From the NCBI GenBank assembly GCA_007922195.1, contig ML681971.1, positions 23,997,264 to 24,061,263 of the forward strand: a DNA stretch of 64,000 nucleotides, given 5' to 3'. Below are positions 33,263-46,105 of this stretch, in pieces. The notes below the pieces were generated by a model. The model searched no databases. It saw only the letters and a program-made list of their open reading frames with translations, and was not told the origin of the DNA. The position numbers and the translations under genes are program-made. Origin of the DNA: Podocnemis expansa (lineage: Eukaryota; Chordata; Testudines; Podocnemididae). Numbering within the stretch: position 1 is the first letter of the stretch; each line of letters starts with the position of its first letter.

Positions 33263-36139
33263 TGATGGATGGCGGGTGGAGTTGGCTCTTCCACCTTCAG
33301 CACAGCATGACTCCGACGTGGGTAACTGTCCAGGGAGCAGGTCCTCGAGAGTCTAAGAATTGACCTAAGGACCTTCATCCCAGCAAGAGCAGGCTGGAGA
33401 TGTAGGATGTAACCAGTGAAGAAATGTAGGCCCGAAATGCCTGAGCACCAAATTGGTGAACATGGTCATGACAGCTTGAGGTCACCTTACGCGCAAGACG
33501 TACCAACGCATCTTGGCTATGGCCAAGGAATGTGTCCCTAATTGCTCCTCCTGAGGGGTACTGGCAGATGCAATGTGGGGACCAGAACATTTAGTGTTCT
33601 GGCAGCAACACGTGCCAGCATATTTCCTACGGGGAAGTTCCCAAGGCCCGAAACTTGTCAGGCTGGCAGTGATGGTAATCAGCACTGCAGAAAAACCAGA
33701 GAAGGAGAACTAGACTGTCTTTCCCTCAGTTCAGTATTGTAAGGCACATGCAGGTCATGGAGCTAGGCTGGGGACTTGAGAGGGCTGTGGCCCCCGGGGC
33801 CCTACTGCAGTGACACCCTCGCCAGAGAACACTGGGTACATGAATCTGGCGCACTCGGTATCCCGTAGGAGAGGTGGGTTATCAGGAGCGGGAGGGAGAA
33901 TCTAGAGGAGTTACTTCAATCTAGTTCAAAGAAATAGTCGGGACATCGATGGCAACAGCCGACGACCCCATAGGGCACACTCATAAGTGAGGCAGTGGGA
34001 CCGGCATGGAGGGGCCAGATGCCTGGCCCATCTTATGGTACTAAATAAGAGAAACACAGGTGTGACGTTCTATGGGCCTGAAAGGTGTGATCAGGCCTCC
34101 GTGGGCTTACCGATGGCACTGTGACAGTCCCCTTGGGTGGGGTGTCAGAATCCATGTCCTTGAAAGGGACAAGGAAGTGGCATTACTGCTACCTATGCCC
34201 TTCCCCTTCTTCTTCTTTAAATTCAGCAGCTGGAAGGCAGCCGCAGGAATGTTAAGGCAAGGAGTTGGACGTGGTAAGGCTACGGCTTGGTGATGTGCTC
34301 ACAAGCCTAACAGGTCCGGATGCTAGTACCTGCGGCCTATGGAACCACTCGCTTTGGCCTACATGGCCCCACACTGTCGGGGAAGACCATCCCAGAGTGG
34401 GACTGAGCTTAAGTAATGCTGCAGAGGGGTGCGCATCAGGACTGAGGCTCCCTTCAGGAAGGGTCCCTGGTAAGAGTCAGGATGCATGGACGAGGAGAAA
34501 GGCGCCTCCAAAGGGAGCGGAGCGAGGGTATGTCACCCCGATGGGATACATCTGGCCGTCTCCTCTTTAAGACACTTATGGTATATCTGAAGGGTCCTCT
34601 GTGAGTATGGTAATGATGGTATTAGATCTTACCAGGAAGGTGAACTCTATCAAAGGTCAGCCAATTCCTGAATTCTGGACGTTGAGAGGAGTTTCAGGGT
34701 GGATGTAGGGTGGACTTTGTCAAGTGCGAAAACCTGTAACAAACGCTTAGGACAGGAGTATGTTATTCTAAGATGCGCCTACTAAGACTAGGAGAGCCTT
34801 GGGTCATAATGGAGAGGGAGGAATTGTACCTGCAAGAGTCCTGAGTGAGAGTCTCCAGCAGCTAGGCCAGGATAACCACAGTGCTATGGCCATGCCCCAG
34901 GGGGTGAGCTACATGAGAGACACCATTGGACGAAACCCTGGGAGGCGAAGATTAGCCCAGGGGAGTATCCATCTGTGGGGGTGGTTTCCAAATCATCGCG
35001 GAGGAAGCGAGTGGTGACTATGAACGTAGCGAGGAGCAGAGGGACGAGCTTCCCTGCCTTCAACTGAATGGCGAAGGGAAAGATTCGGATGGTTTCATCA
35101 CTATTATCAGGTTATTTCCTCTGGATCTCCAAGACCCGAAGGTTTCCCGATTGGGATATAAGAGAAACTGCCACCTTAGGGATAGAGAGAGAAAAGCAGT
35201 GATCGAGGCACAAGTTGAGAGATTTCCAGGGGAAAGGTTCACCGTTCATGTGGTTACCCCCCTTCTTTATATATAAATTTTTTTTTTTGAAAGATAGTAG
35301 AATGGGGCGGGGTCCCCATTTTTATGGCCTCTCTCAAGAGCGTTCACCTAAGCTGAGAACCAGCCAGAAGCAGTGAGTGCTGGAGGGTTCATATCTCACA
35401 AGGACCATGAGCGAGTTGGCCAACACTTATGTCTAATGGCCGGGTCCTGATGTTTTCATCTGGTACTTGGCAGGTGGTAATGCTCCATGGGGTCAGGGAG
35501 GGTTTGGGTTCTTCGAGTTGGAAGTGTATGCCCACAGCCCTATTGAGGGTCGACTGGGTGGGAGCGATAATTAAACACCAGCCAGTCTTGCTGGTAGTAA
35601 GGGAAGGATGGACAAAGCAGCGAGCGCATTCATACTGTGCGCAGAGGGGCAGGATCTGATAGAAGGTTCTCCGACCGTCAGCCTGGGGAGGCAGAACAGT
35701 AGGGCCTCGTCCATGGGGAAGCATGCAAGAGGGTAGCTCCCAGTATGAAAATGACCCCACGAGGGGAGGCTCCGTTTGGTTTGGATGGGCAATGGTGGGG
35801 CGATAACACTCTTTGATGTTGGGAGTGTGTTCCACGAATGCCGTACATGTCCCACTGGGGGTAATAGAGTAGCCACCCAAGGAAGCAGAAAGAGGAAAGG
35901 GGGCCTTTCCCCTTTAGTGGTGTGTCATATACAGAGGCGTGATAGCCTATTGGGAGCCAGAACCGCTGGCTATCAGTTGCCTGCATGGGTTCAGACGGCA
36001 GGCTTCCATTTTGCCCTCCACGGTGGGCGAGGGAGGTTGGGTAGTGAGAGGGTCGAGTCCTCTCATGAGTTGAGGCATTAGGGTCAGATGAATTGGTGTG
36101 AATATGGGTTATGTCCTAGTCCTACCTGAAGGGGATCAG
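33263..36139 (-). other. DIRS B internal region without recognised protein
   Basis: This is where reverse transcriptase, RNase H and recombinase should lie. On the minus strand I find only unrelated short frames (for example 35389-35880, 163 aa, and 33375-33590). I see no RT box such as LDLRALN or the YLDD motif, and no recombinase motif. The portion 33263-34300 is clearly homologous to 59855-60848 in element C (for example CCCTTCCCCTTCT and GGCAGCCGCAG in the same order), so it is a family feature, not random insertion. Confidence 0.6.
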
Positions 36140-38109
36140 GCTGCCTCTCCTGTGAACTGCCCATTCTCACCAGGAAGGAGAGAGGAAGAGCCAAAAACAG
36201 TGGGCACTCCACCGCGGTTTGGATAAGGTGATTGATGACGGTATTGATGATTATAACCAATACTGCTGATTAAGGGGGCAAGAGCTCTCTTGGCCTTGCC
36301 CAGAGGGTCCCCCAAATGGGATTTGAACTGAAGTTGTGGTGGTGAGGACCGAATCCTCACCAGTAGCTGTTAAGGGGGGGGGCACCAGCTTACTATCAGG
36401 CCTTATGGGGCCAGAGGGCATGGAAGAGGCCCTGCCTGGAGGAGGCTGAAATATTTCAATTCTCCCCTGGGGTCACAGGCAGTAACCAGAACAGCCAAGG
36501 TCTTCTCTGGGAAGAGGGCGTCACCTCCAAAAGGCCGGTCGAGGGCCACCTGTTGTGAGGCTGGGGGCACTCTGGCTTCCTGAAGCCAGGCAGCGTGGCA
36601 CAGGGTTACAGCCGAGGCCATAGTGTGGGCCACCGTATCCACCGCGTCCCAGGCTGAAAGAAGGAGGTCCTAGGAAGCTAGTTTACCTTACCCCAGGAAG
36701 GCATCATACTCTTCCTTCGCCTCTACTGGGAGTAGATGGCTAAATTTGTGTATTGACTCCCACACATCCAACATGTATTGACTAGTGAGGGCCTGATTGT
36801 TTGTGACCTGCAACTGGAAGGCCAAGGAGGAGTAAACTTTGTGGCCCAATAACTCAAGCTCCCTGGCATCCCTCGATGTCGGGAGGGGATCGTGGGGGGC
36901 CTGTCCCGGCCCTAAGGCTGCCTCTACCACCACACGAGGTGGGACTGGGTGGTGGCTAAGGGAGGGGAACTCTAGGCCAGGGACTCTGTACTTGAGTACC
37001 GCCGTATCCAAAAGCAGGGAGATGGAACCCAGGTTTTGCCAGTGGGAGGAGGCCAGGTCCCAAACACTAGGGTGGAGCGGGACCGTAACTGGTTCTGCCG
37101 ACGAGAACACTGGCCCAAATAAGGTGTCGGAGGGTGTTTCAGAGGATTGAACCTCCATGCCCATGTGGGCTGAGAGACAGCGCAGAAGATCAAAGTACAT
37201 GGATAAGTCGCCTGTATAAAAGCACAGCACCAGTTCAGTGCTCTCCCTGGTGCTGAGTGGGCCAGTCCCGGTGAAGTTAGAGGGGCCTCTTGAGGGGACC
37301 ATTCCTGGGGGTGGTACCGAAAAGGCAACGGAGCCAAGAGCCGGTGCCGAGGACGTTTGGAGCCCCTTGAAGCCCCTTCCCCTGGAATGGAACAGGGGAA
37401 AGCCTCTCAGGACAGCATCAGGGATGGCAGAGTGACATGGTGCCCCGGGGACGGCTCCACAGTACCAGGACTCATAGCAGGCTCTGGTGTTCGGGGACGG
37501 CAAACAGTGCCATATGCGCGGCACCCAGGCCTTCGAAAGGAAGGCTGGCTTCCCCCTTCTAGGCAGCGCCAGAGAAGGGGGTGTAGGCAACAGGAGGAGC
37601 ACCCTCACTGCCTCCGGGGTCATCGGGATCAGTACTGAGGCTGACCGGTCCCGGGGGGAGCCCCGTGTCGAAGAGGTGGGACTACATCAGCGCCACGGTA
37701 CCGAGATCGGTACCTAGCTGGTCCTGCGTTGCCTTTGGGCACGGTGCTGGGCAGCAGGCTCTGGCGCTGAACTGGCATGCAGTGTCACAGGAGACCCTGA
37801 AGCCTCAGTGGAAGAGTGCGGGGCCTGCTCAGAGGCCAGGGCACAGCGCCTTTGCTCCCAGTCCTTGATTGTCCTCGGTTTAAAGGACAGACAGATGGAG
37901 CATGTGGTGACCATGTGGCTTTCGCCCAGGCACCGGAGGCACTTCTCATGGGAATCGTCCCACGGGAAGGCCTTGCCGCACTTGGCATAGGGCTTAAACC
38001 CCAGCATAGCAGACAACATTGGAGTGCGGTGTTCTGGCCCGGAAAGGGAGACCTTCTTCGGCGGGACTAAGTCCACATATAGGTTCTCCCAGTCTGGCGA
38101 GAGACTCAT
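36140..38109 (-). pseudogene. DIRS B gag, broken by frameshifts
   Basis: The start ATG at 38109 opens MSLSPDWENLYVDLVPPKK. A Cys/His cluster follows at about residues 35-75: C-G-K, then H-E-K-C-L-R-C-L-G-E-S-H, then C-S-I-C. It has the same spacing as in element A and is presumably a zinc-binding nucleic-acid domain. The first frame ends at 37714. A second runs 37623-36688 (311 residues, with a LHPSVWDLASSHWQNLG segment and a C-terminal helical part QYMLDVWESIHKFSHLLPVE). A third covers 36642-36403 (FGGDALFPEKT, matching 'FKGPLLFTELT' in A). Gag packages element RNA into particles. The frame changes show that this copy no longer makes a full Gag. Confidence 0.72.
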
Positions 38110-38189
38110 ACGACGATGACGGACAGGCTGCTTGCGAAGCAAGGAGCAGGCAGCTCCACAACCAACACTAAGGCGGAAGAAATGAAATT

Positions 38190-38345
38190 GGGGAGGGGCC
38201 AGGTGGCAGCCACATATATAGCCACGGGGTGACGGGAGGAGTGGTGGCTGCCTGCCCTCTTCTGATAGGCTAGGCCAAAAAGTTCCGACCAATCCGGCAC
38301 GGAGACACCTATTTCTGAATATATCCAAGCAGCACTCAAAGAAGA
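38190..38345 (-). repeat. DIRS B left inverted terminal repeat
   Basis: The plus strand reads GTGGCAGCCACATATATAGCC, GCCCTCTTCTGATAGGCTAGG, CCGACCAATCCGGCACGGAGA, CACCTATTTCTGAATATATCC and AGCACTCAAAGAAGAATC. It is inverted against 32955-33107 with several mismatches. It lacks the outer GGTTACTTACCAGTAACC block found at the right end. Confidence 0.85.
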
Positions 38346-41300
38346 ATCTCAAGTGGGGGTGTGTTATTTCCGCATCCTCTGAAAGGAAACAGAAGCAGGC
38401 CGAGGGCTGAAACCATTTAAAAACTGGGCCAAAACAAAACAAAGTGAACCAACAGCCTGGGAAAGACCTTTAGCCACATAAGAGGAGTCTCAGAGCTTGG
38501 AGGAGGTTTTGCCCCTGGATTTATAGATTAACTTGTACTTCAGTTATGATATTACATTTATCCTGGGGTTCTCAGTTAATTAACGGTCTCATCTCTCCTG
38601 TTACAACCGTATTAGACTTGACTACCATCCATCTTTTCTGTCAGCATCACTAGCGAAGGGGAAAATGAACAAATGCCTAAGACAAGACTGTACCAGGAAG
38701 GCCCAGTCCCTGTTGTGGGGTCTGCCATGAGCTGACCTACCCTATGGAGAGTTTGAGAAGATGATACTGTGGCCCCCAGAACTCCTGACACATGAGGAGA
38801 CTATATTCACAGTTTCTCTCTTTATAAAGGAACAGCACAGTACCTCATTTTTGGTCAGACTCCTACCTGAGACGCTAGCTGGGAAAAAGAAATGTCAGAA
38901 CTGCAGCTGCATGGGAAAGTAGAACACAAAAGGGAAGGAGAAAGTTCTTTGAGTAGACCACTTCTCAGAACTTCCATTACCAAGGCGAGGAGCAATCTAA
39001 GGTTTGATACAAAGGTTAGGGTGGACCAGATTTTCTATCAGAACTCTAAGGACTTGTCAGGACTGTGGATTGTTGCAATGCAGAGATGTCTCTCCATACT
39101 TGATGCTAGCGTAAAAAGTGACATGTCCTCGGGAAGCTTGCCCCAGATATACCAGTGCAAAACATGGACCAGTGCAGACATGGCCCATCCCCACTCTCTG
39201 TAAAAGGATCAAATGGGCATCGAAAAGTCTGCACCAGATGCTCTGGTGGTGTAAATGGATGCAGTACCACTGACTTCGATGCTGGCTTTTTGGCGCATTC
39301 TTAGCTCAATGTCACAGAGAAAAGAGGATCAAATGGCAAAACACAATGATGCCTGGTTCTCATATACCTTAAGATAGCATAAGATGCTGAAGATGTAACA
39401 TAGGCACCTAAAAGGGACCTCACATAAATGAGCATTAGATCCAAAGATTCCACATCATTGCAGTAGCAACCTCTCAGTCAGCACTCGTTACTTTCTACAA
39501 AATTTCTGTCCTACTGTATATGTTTGCAGTACAGTGGAGATAAAACCCCTCCTGGTGCAGTGCAGTGCAATGAGTGACTACATGACATACCACGTATCAT
39601 CAGCTGTTCCCTACACAGGAGACTGATCTGTGTTGCATCCTGAAGATGCACACAGACAACATGTTGCCACTGTAAAAATAAAATCAATAAATGGCCCAAA
39701 TCCACACCAGCTTGGGCTGTGATCCAGTCAGATGTCATGATCTGAGCATGGGTCAATATTTGAACAAAAGGCTTCCCAGGAGCATCCTGAGAGGGTGTAG
39801 TCAAGGATTTCAGAGACAGCACTCTTCCCTCTGCATCCAGAGTGAATAAATGTGGTAGCATGGTGCTAGGATTCCATACAGCTGCAGGTGCTGGTTTTTG
39901 GCTGAGATGTAAAAAAAAGACATTGCTTGCAGCCATTCAAAATGTCAATGTTTCCCTCATAACCGGGCTTACTGAAATCAGTGAGAATCTTTCCATGGGC
40001 TTCAATGGCTCTTGAACTAGGCCCTGTAAGAGTAAAGTACTGGAACCTGGGTAGAAGGCTGTTGCATTTCTGCCTAGTTAAATTCCAACTACATTTCTAC
40101 TGGATACAGTGGCAAACACTCAAGGTCCTATTTAAGTACCAGTGAGATTTGGAACCTGAAGAATCTTCAGTGTTTTTCGTAGGAAGCTTTCTGCTCAGTG
40201 GACAGCTGCTTTGCCCCCAAGCTCCTCTGGATCCCAGTTTCCACTTATGATAGAGGTTTACTGTAAGTATAACAAGAACAAGAATCCAGTACATTAAAGA
40301 TATTGCCTCTCTGGGGGACACTAACATGCCTGGCAGCACCTTTCACTTATTTAACAGTGATTTTTGCACATAAAATCCCAAGTCCAAAGGTGAAATTCAG
40401 GGTTGCTTAGAATCCAAACCAAGATTCAGCTCTGAATTTTGCAGCTGGCCTATATCTCTCTAACAAGTGAAAGCAAAACCCCACAGATCAGAAAGCTCTG
40501 ATTAAAATGCTGGCCCTACTGAAGTCAATGAAAGCTGTGCCATTGACTTCACTGGCTATTTTATCCTCTGAACCATCCAGGTGTTTAAGATCTGACTCCA
40601 GACCCAAACTTTGCAGCTTAGGCACTTCGCAAAAGGTCTGCCCCTTTGTCTGCAACATTCTCTGAACACTGTTGCATATAGTGAATCTAAAACAAGTTTC
40701 AAATACTTAAACAGCTACAATGCAGCCTGAATCTGCTGTAGTGAGGAAAGAGGGAAGTCTACTTTCAGCATGCTTTGCTCCTCTAGAGTCTAGTACAATT
40801 ACTCAGGTAGTTAGGGAGAGAGCACATCTGGCAGAGTCACCAGAAGGGCACGAGAAAAATGATCATCTTCTAAATAAACATTAAACACAGAGGAAAAACA
40901 AATTTTATGGTACACAAGGGAAATGGGTGGAAAACTACTGTTTGAAATCATCTCCCTAAAAATGCCTGTGATGTAGGGAAGTGGGAGTGGAGGATGTTGG
41001 CAAGCTGCTGCAGAATTGTCATGTATTTACAAATAATACAAGACTGTTAAACACAAAACCCAAGAGTGGGCACTGGCTCCTAACCAACTCGCCTCTGAAG
41101 CATTCAATTTCTCCATGCAACATGCCAACATAAGAGAGAAGCCCTTCAAATACAAGGTCCCTACAGTTTAGCAAGAATCAACATTGTGTTCATCTACCAA
41201 CTGAAATCAGGACAGCCACATAGCTCAGATCTGTGCAAATCATTTGCTCTGGCTTTCATGGAAACGAGTAGAGACAGCCACATGGTCAGAACAGATGCTG

Positions 41301-41396
41301 AAAAATCCTAACAAGAACATTTCTCCCTAGCAGCAGAACTTTAATGAATTCTGGGCCATAAAGCCATGATCTGGGAGAGACAGCTGGGTATTAGAA

Positions 41397-41500
41397 GCAA
41401 GGAGTCCTGTGGCACTCAAAGACTAACAAATTTAATTATTGCATGAGCTTTTGTGGGAGAAAATTCCACTTCAGACACAGAAGATGGGGGAACTTAGAGA
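41397..41500 (+). repeat. GTGGCAC..CTTTCGTGGG short repeat, copy 5
   Basis: AGCAAGGAGTCCTGTGGCAC, TCAAAGACTAACAAATTTAA, TTGCATGAGCTTTTGTGGGA, AAAATTCCACTTCAGACAC. Confidence 0.88.
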
Positions 41501-41737
41501 ATGAGATTAAGATGAGCCTCCTCAGTGACACAGTGGGATGGTGAGAAAGACAGGCTGAGACTGTGTTCAAATGCCCAATTCTCATTAATTTTGATTGGAA
41601 CCAAATGTCCAAATTCCTTAGGTGCATTTCAAATCTCAGCCTTAATGTCTAAGGATCTGATCCAAAGCAGATTGTCTTCAGTGGGCATCAGATCAGGTCC
41701 TAGAATACTCCAAATTACTTAAATGAAGGCTCCAGAA

Positions 41738-41970
41738 GGGGTAGCCATGTTAGTCTACTTCAGGAAAACAAACAAGGAGTCTGGTGGCACTTAAAAGACC
41801 AAGAAATTTATTAATCACATGAGCTTTCGTGGGAGAAAATCCCACTTTGTCAGATGCTTAAAAAACTAAGAACCAGGTGTCTGACAAAGTGGGATTTTCT
41901 CCAACAAAAGTTCATGTGATAAATAAATTTATTAGTCTTTTAAGTGCTGCCAGACTCTGTTTGTTTAAAT
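41738..41970. repeat. head-to-head pair of the GTGGCAC..CTTTCGTGGG short repeat (copies 6 and 7)
   Basis: A plus-sense copy (GGGTAGCCATGTTAGTCTAC, AACAAACAAGGAGTCTGGTG, GAGCTTTCGTGGGAGAAAAT, CACTTTGTCAGATGC; 41738-41862) is followed, after a short spacer ending AACCAGG, by a minus-sense copy (TGTCTGACAAAGTGGGATTT onward; 41877-41970). Together they form an inverted repeat with arms of about 95 bp. Confidence 0.9.
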
Positions 41971-44658
41971 AAAGGCATTAGAGTCATGCAAACTGTGATT
42001 ACTGTTATTACTGGCACTACAGACAAAGTGGGGGTTACTGGCTGAGTTTAGCCCAAACGACAGTGAAATTGATACATAGGAATAGCAGCATTCAGCATTC
42101 TCCTTCTGCTGAAGTAGACAATATTTCTGCAGAACATGGCATAAAACTGCCCCTATGATTAAATTATTGCCCTCCCTCTTCTCTTATGCGTGGCTTCATT
42201 CAGCCATCTATGTGACCTTGCTGATCAGCTCACTGTGTTGTGACGAGGTGTGAAGAAAGATGTTTAAAAAGAGGAACCACCATAGCATAAACTTAAAAAA
42301 ACATTTTTGAAAGGCAATTTGCAAGAGCAACAGATGGGCAATTTGAAAGAAGACTGCAGAGCAGCTGCAGGGAGGTATTCAGATACTGCAATGCTTGGAG
42401 CCCCATAAGAATCTAGGCAGGCACAGGTAATGAGACAGAAGTGCACATTCACTCACTCATCCTGCTCATAGCCTTACCTCAAGGATTTCAGGATTGTTTC
42501 AATGATTCATAGGCACTTAAAGCCCAAATTCAGAGATCTCACCAGCCAGAGAACAATCTTGCTGCCTCAGTGCCAGCATCTCAGAACAGAGATCTTATCA
42601 CTCCCTATGTGCCTGTTACAAGTACCCAATAGAAGAGTCAAAGAAGCACTGGTGGTGCCATTCTTTGCCCCCAGAAGCAGGTTCATGGCCATGTACTCTT
42701 CAAAATTGGCATAAGATCTTAATTTGCCCTCAAATGCAATCAATGTCCCTTGGTACATTCTGCCACTCCAGAGAACAGTAAGTCATGGTCCTGACACTGA
42801 AACACCAAAAGCCACTCTTGAGTGTCAGACTTCTGAGTATCAGACAATACATGTTAATTTCCAAAGGGTCAGCCAGGTTAATCTGCTAATACATGTTAAA
42901 CCATCATGCCCGCTGCAAAACAAACTCGCCAGGAAATTAAGATCCACTAATCCAAATGTTGTAGCTAACCCTCTGCACAATGAGCTCTGAAAGAAGACTC
43001 TTTCTGTCCTCTTCCTGATATCACAATTCTTCCCCCTGCTGAGTCTTCCTAAGAAACATCAATTGATATACATTTCACACACTGATCTTCAGCCCAATCT
43101 CCTCTGCAAGAAAACAGGGGACACTGCTAATGCTTAATCCATTGGAGACTGGATCCTCTAAAACAGCATCAAAATTGTTTGAATCAGATTCTCATTTATA
43201 CGGCAAAGGTGCCTTAAAATGGGCATAAATTACATTTACATTCAGAGCACTGTAAAGGGGCCTGTGTGTAAACGAGAAAAAGGCTTTCCCTCTTTATCCT
43301 GTAATTAATTCTTTAACTGGGGCAAGGGGGAATAACCCCAAATTCTGGTAAGCATGGTTCTCATTTACACTCAGATGTCTTTGAAGCCTGTTTTCATTGT
43401 CCAGAAGGCACCTTCATACAGAAGGGACTCAGGGCCTATCATCTGTAATGAAGAACTAGGGTAAAATTTTCAAATGCATATTTGTGATGTAGGAGCCTAA
43501 GTCCAATTTCCAAAATCAGGAAGGTCCTATGTCCCATTGACTTACAACAAGACAAAGGACTTGTCAAATTTGCTGCCCTCAGATCAGTCTTCCGGACTGA
43601 CTGATTGGGTCTGTGAAGACCCACTCAGTTGATCAGGAAGTCAATCCCTGAACAGCACCCAAGCAACTGGACTAGCACTGAATTGAAGGGAGGGCCCTCT
43701 CCGACTCAGTGCAGTGGACATGCTGGACAGAAAGTCTAAGGGAGATATGCAAGTTATTTTAAGTAATTTGCATAATTTTCTTCAACTGCTGCCGACACCA
43801 TCAGGCAGTATAGGCTTGCCCTTAGGATCACAAGGGCCATATTTTTAAGTGTATTTAAGGTGCTCACTGGGATTTTCAAAAGCACATCGGTGCCTAACTC
43901 TCACTGATTTCAATGGAAGTCACTTGCCTGTGGCTTTTGGAAAAAAAATATTAGGTACCTATCTGCACCTTTAAGTTCTTAAAAAAAACCTTTAAAAATC
44001 TCACTCACTTGCTTTTTAATAGACTTCGAAGTCACTTATGTGTTTTTGAAAATTTTACCTCCAGTGTTTTTCTCTGTACCAAAAGCCTTCTGGGCAAATG
44101 GGTCTATGATACCGAAAGTTAATTTCCAATTAAAAAGTTAGCAGCTCTAGACTAAGCACAACTTCCCAGCTGACATCTGCAGAACCTTAATACGTTCTAA
44201 CTCAGAGTAGCTGGGGTACGGGGAGCAAAGATTAAGAGCATATAATTCCAAACTGATTTTCCCTGTCTCTTGTTTTAAGGAGCAATTTGCCAGAGAAGTA
44301 ACAAGAACGAAAGAAAGCAGCAGGTAAGCTCAAGAGTGAGCAGGCCTCAGTTTCTCAAGCCTTGGCCAATTTTAATATTCCTGAATTTCTATTCTTAAAA
44401 AAAACCACCTTACAAAGTTCACTGCAAGAAGCTTAAGGACAACGTGAGAATTGTGTTCAGTAACTGTCAAATGTCAGTTTTCATTATGGTAAAGCAAGAT
44501 GCTCTCTTTGAATGTTAATGTACCAACATGGAGCAAACAAAAACAGGACATCCACTATACCTCCAGGTTGTCAAGAGTCATTGTGCATTTTGGATAATAA
44601 AGAGAAAGAGTAAAATGATAATAATTAAATCACATTTACATGCTGTAAAAGTGTAAAG

Positions 44659-44814
44659 CAGTGTTTCTGAGCCAGCATGCCACAGAATTTTTTGAAAAAC
44701 TACTCAGAGCTCTGGATTGGCTCATGAATATTCATGAGTTAATCTGGACACCATGGTGGCATGCCTTGAAATAGTTAAAAGGTATTAAGGTGTGCCACGG
44801 TAGAGAAAACATTG
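44659..44814. mobile_element. hAT-like remnant with CAGTGTTTCTGA ends
   Basis: CAGTGTTTCTGAGCCAGCATG at the left pairs with GAGAAAACATTG at the right. The inner words AGCATGCCACAGAATTTTT and GGTGTGCCACGG fit a known amniote hAT type. I could not match an 8-bp target duplication, so the ends are tentative. Confidence 0.6.
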
Positions 44815-46002
44815 GGATCCGCTGGTGCGGAGTCTCTCTCACACACAGTCTCCCTCTCTTATTTCATTGTCATTCACGCAGCTCATTAGAGCTATCTAAA
44901 ATGTTTTAAATTTGACTTAATTGTGAATTTCAAGATTCAAAATAATGGTGTGGGAAGGGGAGATTATTATGAAAAGTGTTTGTGACATAACATGCACAAA
45001 CCCAGCCCCCCCCCCGAACTGTAGAGTTGACTGAAATGTCAATGTAATTTCAAATTTTGAAATAAGGAGGGAAGAGGAGAAACATAAAATCCTCATCAAT
45101 TCTCCCCCCACCTCCATCAGCTTTAATGTGTTGAGTCTCCAGTTGAATATACAAGTTCCCCAGCACACTCCACACAGGACAAAGCACTGCTGCTCTTCTG
45201 AGGCATATGCTTCCAATTCACAGGTGGTTTAAATAATTGTTGCTTCTCCTGGTTTGAGGGCCGAGCTGAGTGTCACTGAACAGTCCAGAAGAATAGAGAA
45301 CATCTAGAACTTGAGAACACGCTTCATCCCCTTTATCTTTGCTAGATGAGGGCAGCATGGTGGGGATTAACAGAACCAGATAGGTAAAGGTGGAATGTGA
45401 CAGAAGGTGACTCATACTCTGATCTATATTTTCCATGGGCTTCAATGAGCTTCGGATCTGGCCTTCACCGAGCTAGCACTGGCTGCCAAAAAGTTACTAC
45501 GGCACTTGACCTGACTAATGTACCATGGATGTAAGTGAAATCAGAAATAATCTGATTGAAGTCAGTGTACTTACACTGGGGAAAGAGAGCAAATCAGGTC
45601 CACTTATTATAGGACAGCATGGAGCAGACAGATGAAGTGACTGTACCCGACGATCCTTGCAGTGTCTAAAGGGTGATGTGAAAAAACAAGCATATGTGGA
45701 TTTATGTTAAAAGGGCTTCACTTCCTCAGTTTGCTGAAGCAACTCACTTCTGAGAGCAGAGCTCACTGTGAGAACAAGGCTACAGGGAAGTCTGGAGGAA
45801 GAACTTTGCACATTGCCTTCTGAAATGAGAAAGTAAACTCAGGAGTTTGTGGAGAAAGATACCACTGAAGCCATTTAAAGTCCATTGCAGGATTCTGACC
45901 TCCATCTTTCCTCTCCAGAATGGAGGAAAATGATGAGTTCAGCACCAAAAGAAACTGGCTTTTTCCATTTCAGGTTTTTAAGTGATCTCTTGCCTTTTTC
46001 CT

Positions 46003-46105
46003 TGAGCACTGCTCACATCCATTCTGGTATAGGTGTCTGTGTGCCTCAGCGCATGGATGCCCTAAAGCTTTTTGCCTTACCCTGTCCCTGTAGGGTCATT
46101 TGCCA
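46003..46105 (+). repeat. DIRS A left inverted terminal repeat
   Basis: It reads GAGCACTGCTCACATCCATTC, TGGTATAGGTGTCTGTGTGC, GCATGGATGC and CCCTGTAGGGTCAT. It is inverted against 51001-51095 with about ten mismatches over 95 bases. Confidence 0.88.

Larger units (their letters stand above)
32912..38345 (-). mobile_element. DIRS-type retrotransposon B (5.4 kb, gag present, pol not recognised)
   Basis: The element is read on the minus strand, with its left end at about 38345 and right end at about 32912. Architecture in order: left ITR (38190-38345), gag (38109 to about 36140), 2.9 kb without a recognisable enzyme, internal complementary region (33140-33262), right ITR (32912-33107). Inverted rather than direct termini, plus an internal copy complementary to both ends, are the defining layout of DIRS elements, which integrate as circles with a tyrosine recombinase and leave no target duplication. 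The gag frames are long and only lightly broken, so the copy is fairly young. Reverse transcriptase, RNase H and recombinase are nevertheless not seen, unlike in the older element A. Confidence 0.85.
38346..45999. other. intergenic or intronic DNA, sparse repeats
   Basis: No exon was recognised. It holds short-repeat copies (41397-41500 and 41738-41970), a hAT-like remnant (44659-44814) and several copies of the palindromic 'CATTGACTTCAATGG' word (39965-40030, 40515-40555, 43900-43925 and 45430-45465). Open frames of 99-141 residues (38892-39203, 39511-39936, 44917-45216) show no family signature. Confidence 0.5.

Noticed and set aside
35389..35880. 163-aa open frame inside DIRS B as a possible pol fragment
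   Set aside because: No RT, RNase H or recombinase motif is visible; kept only as part of the unexplained interior of B.
41738..41970. Head-to-head repeat as a possible CRISPR-like or tRNA structure
   Set aside because: Only two inverted copies, no regular spacers, and no tRNA cloverleaf; it is a pair of interspersed repeats.
44659..44814. Confident hAT call
   Set aside because: Ends look right but no 8-bp target duplication could be matched, so it is kept only as a tentative remnant.
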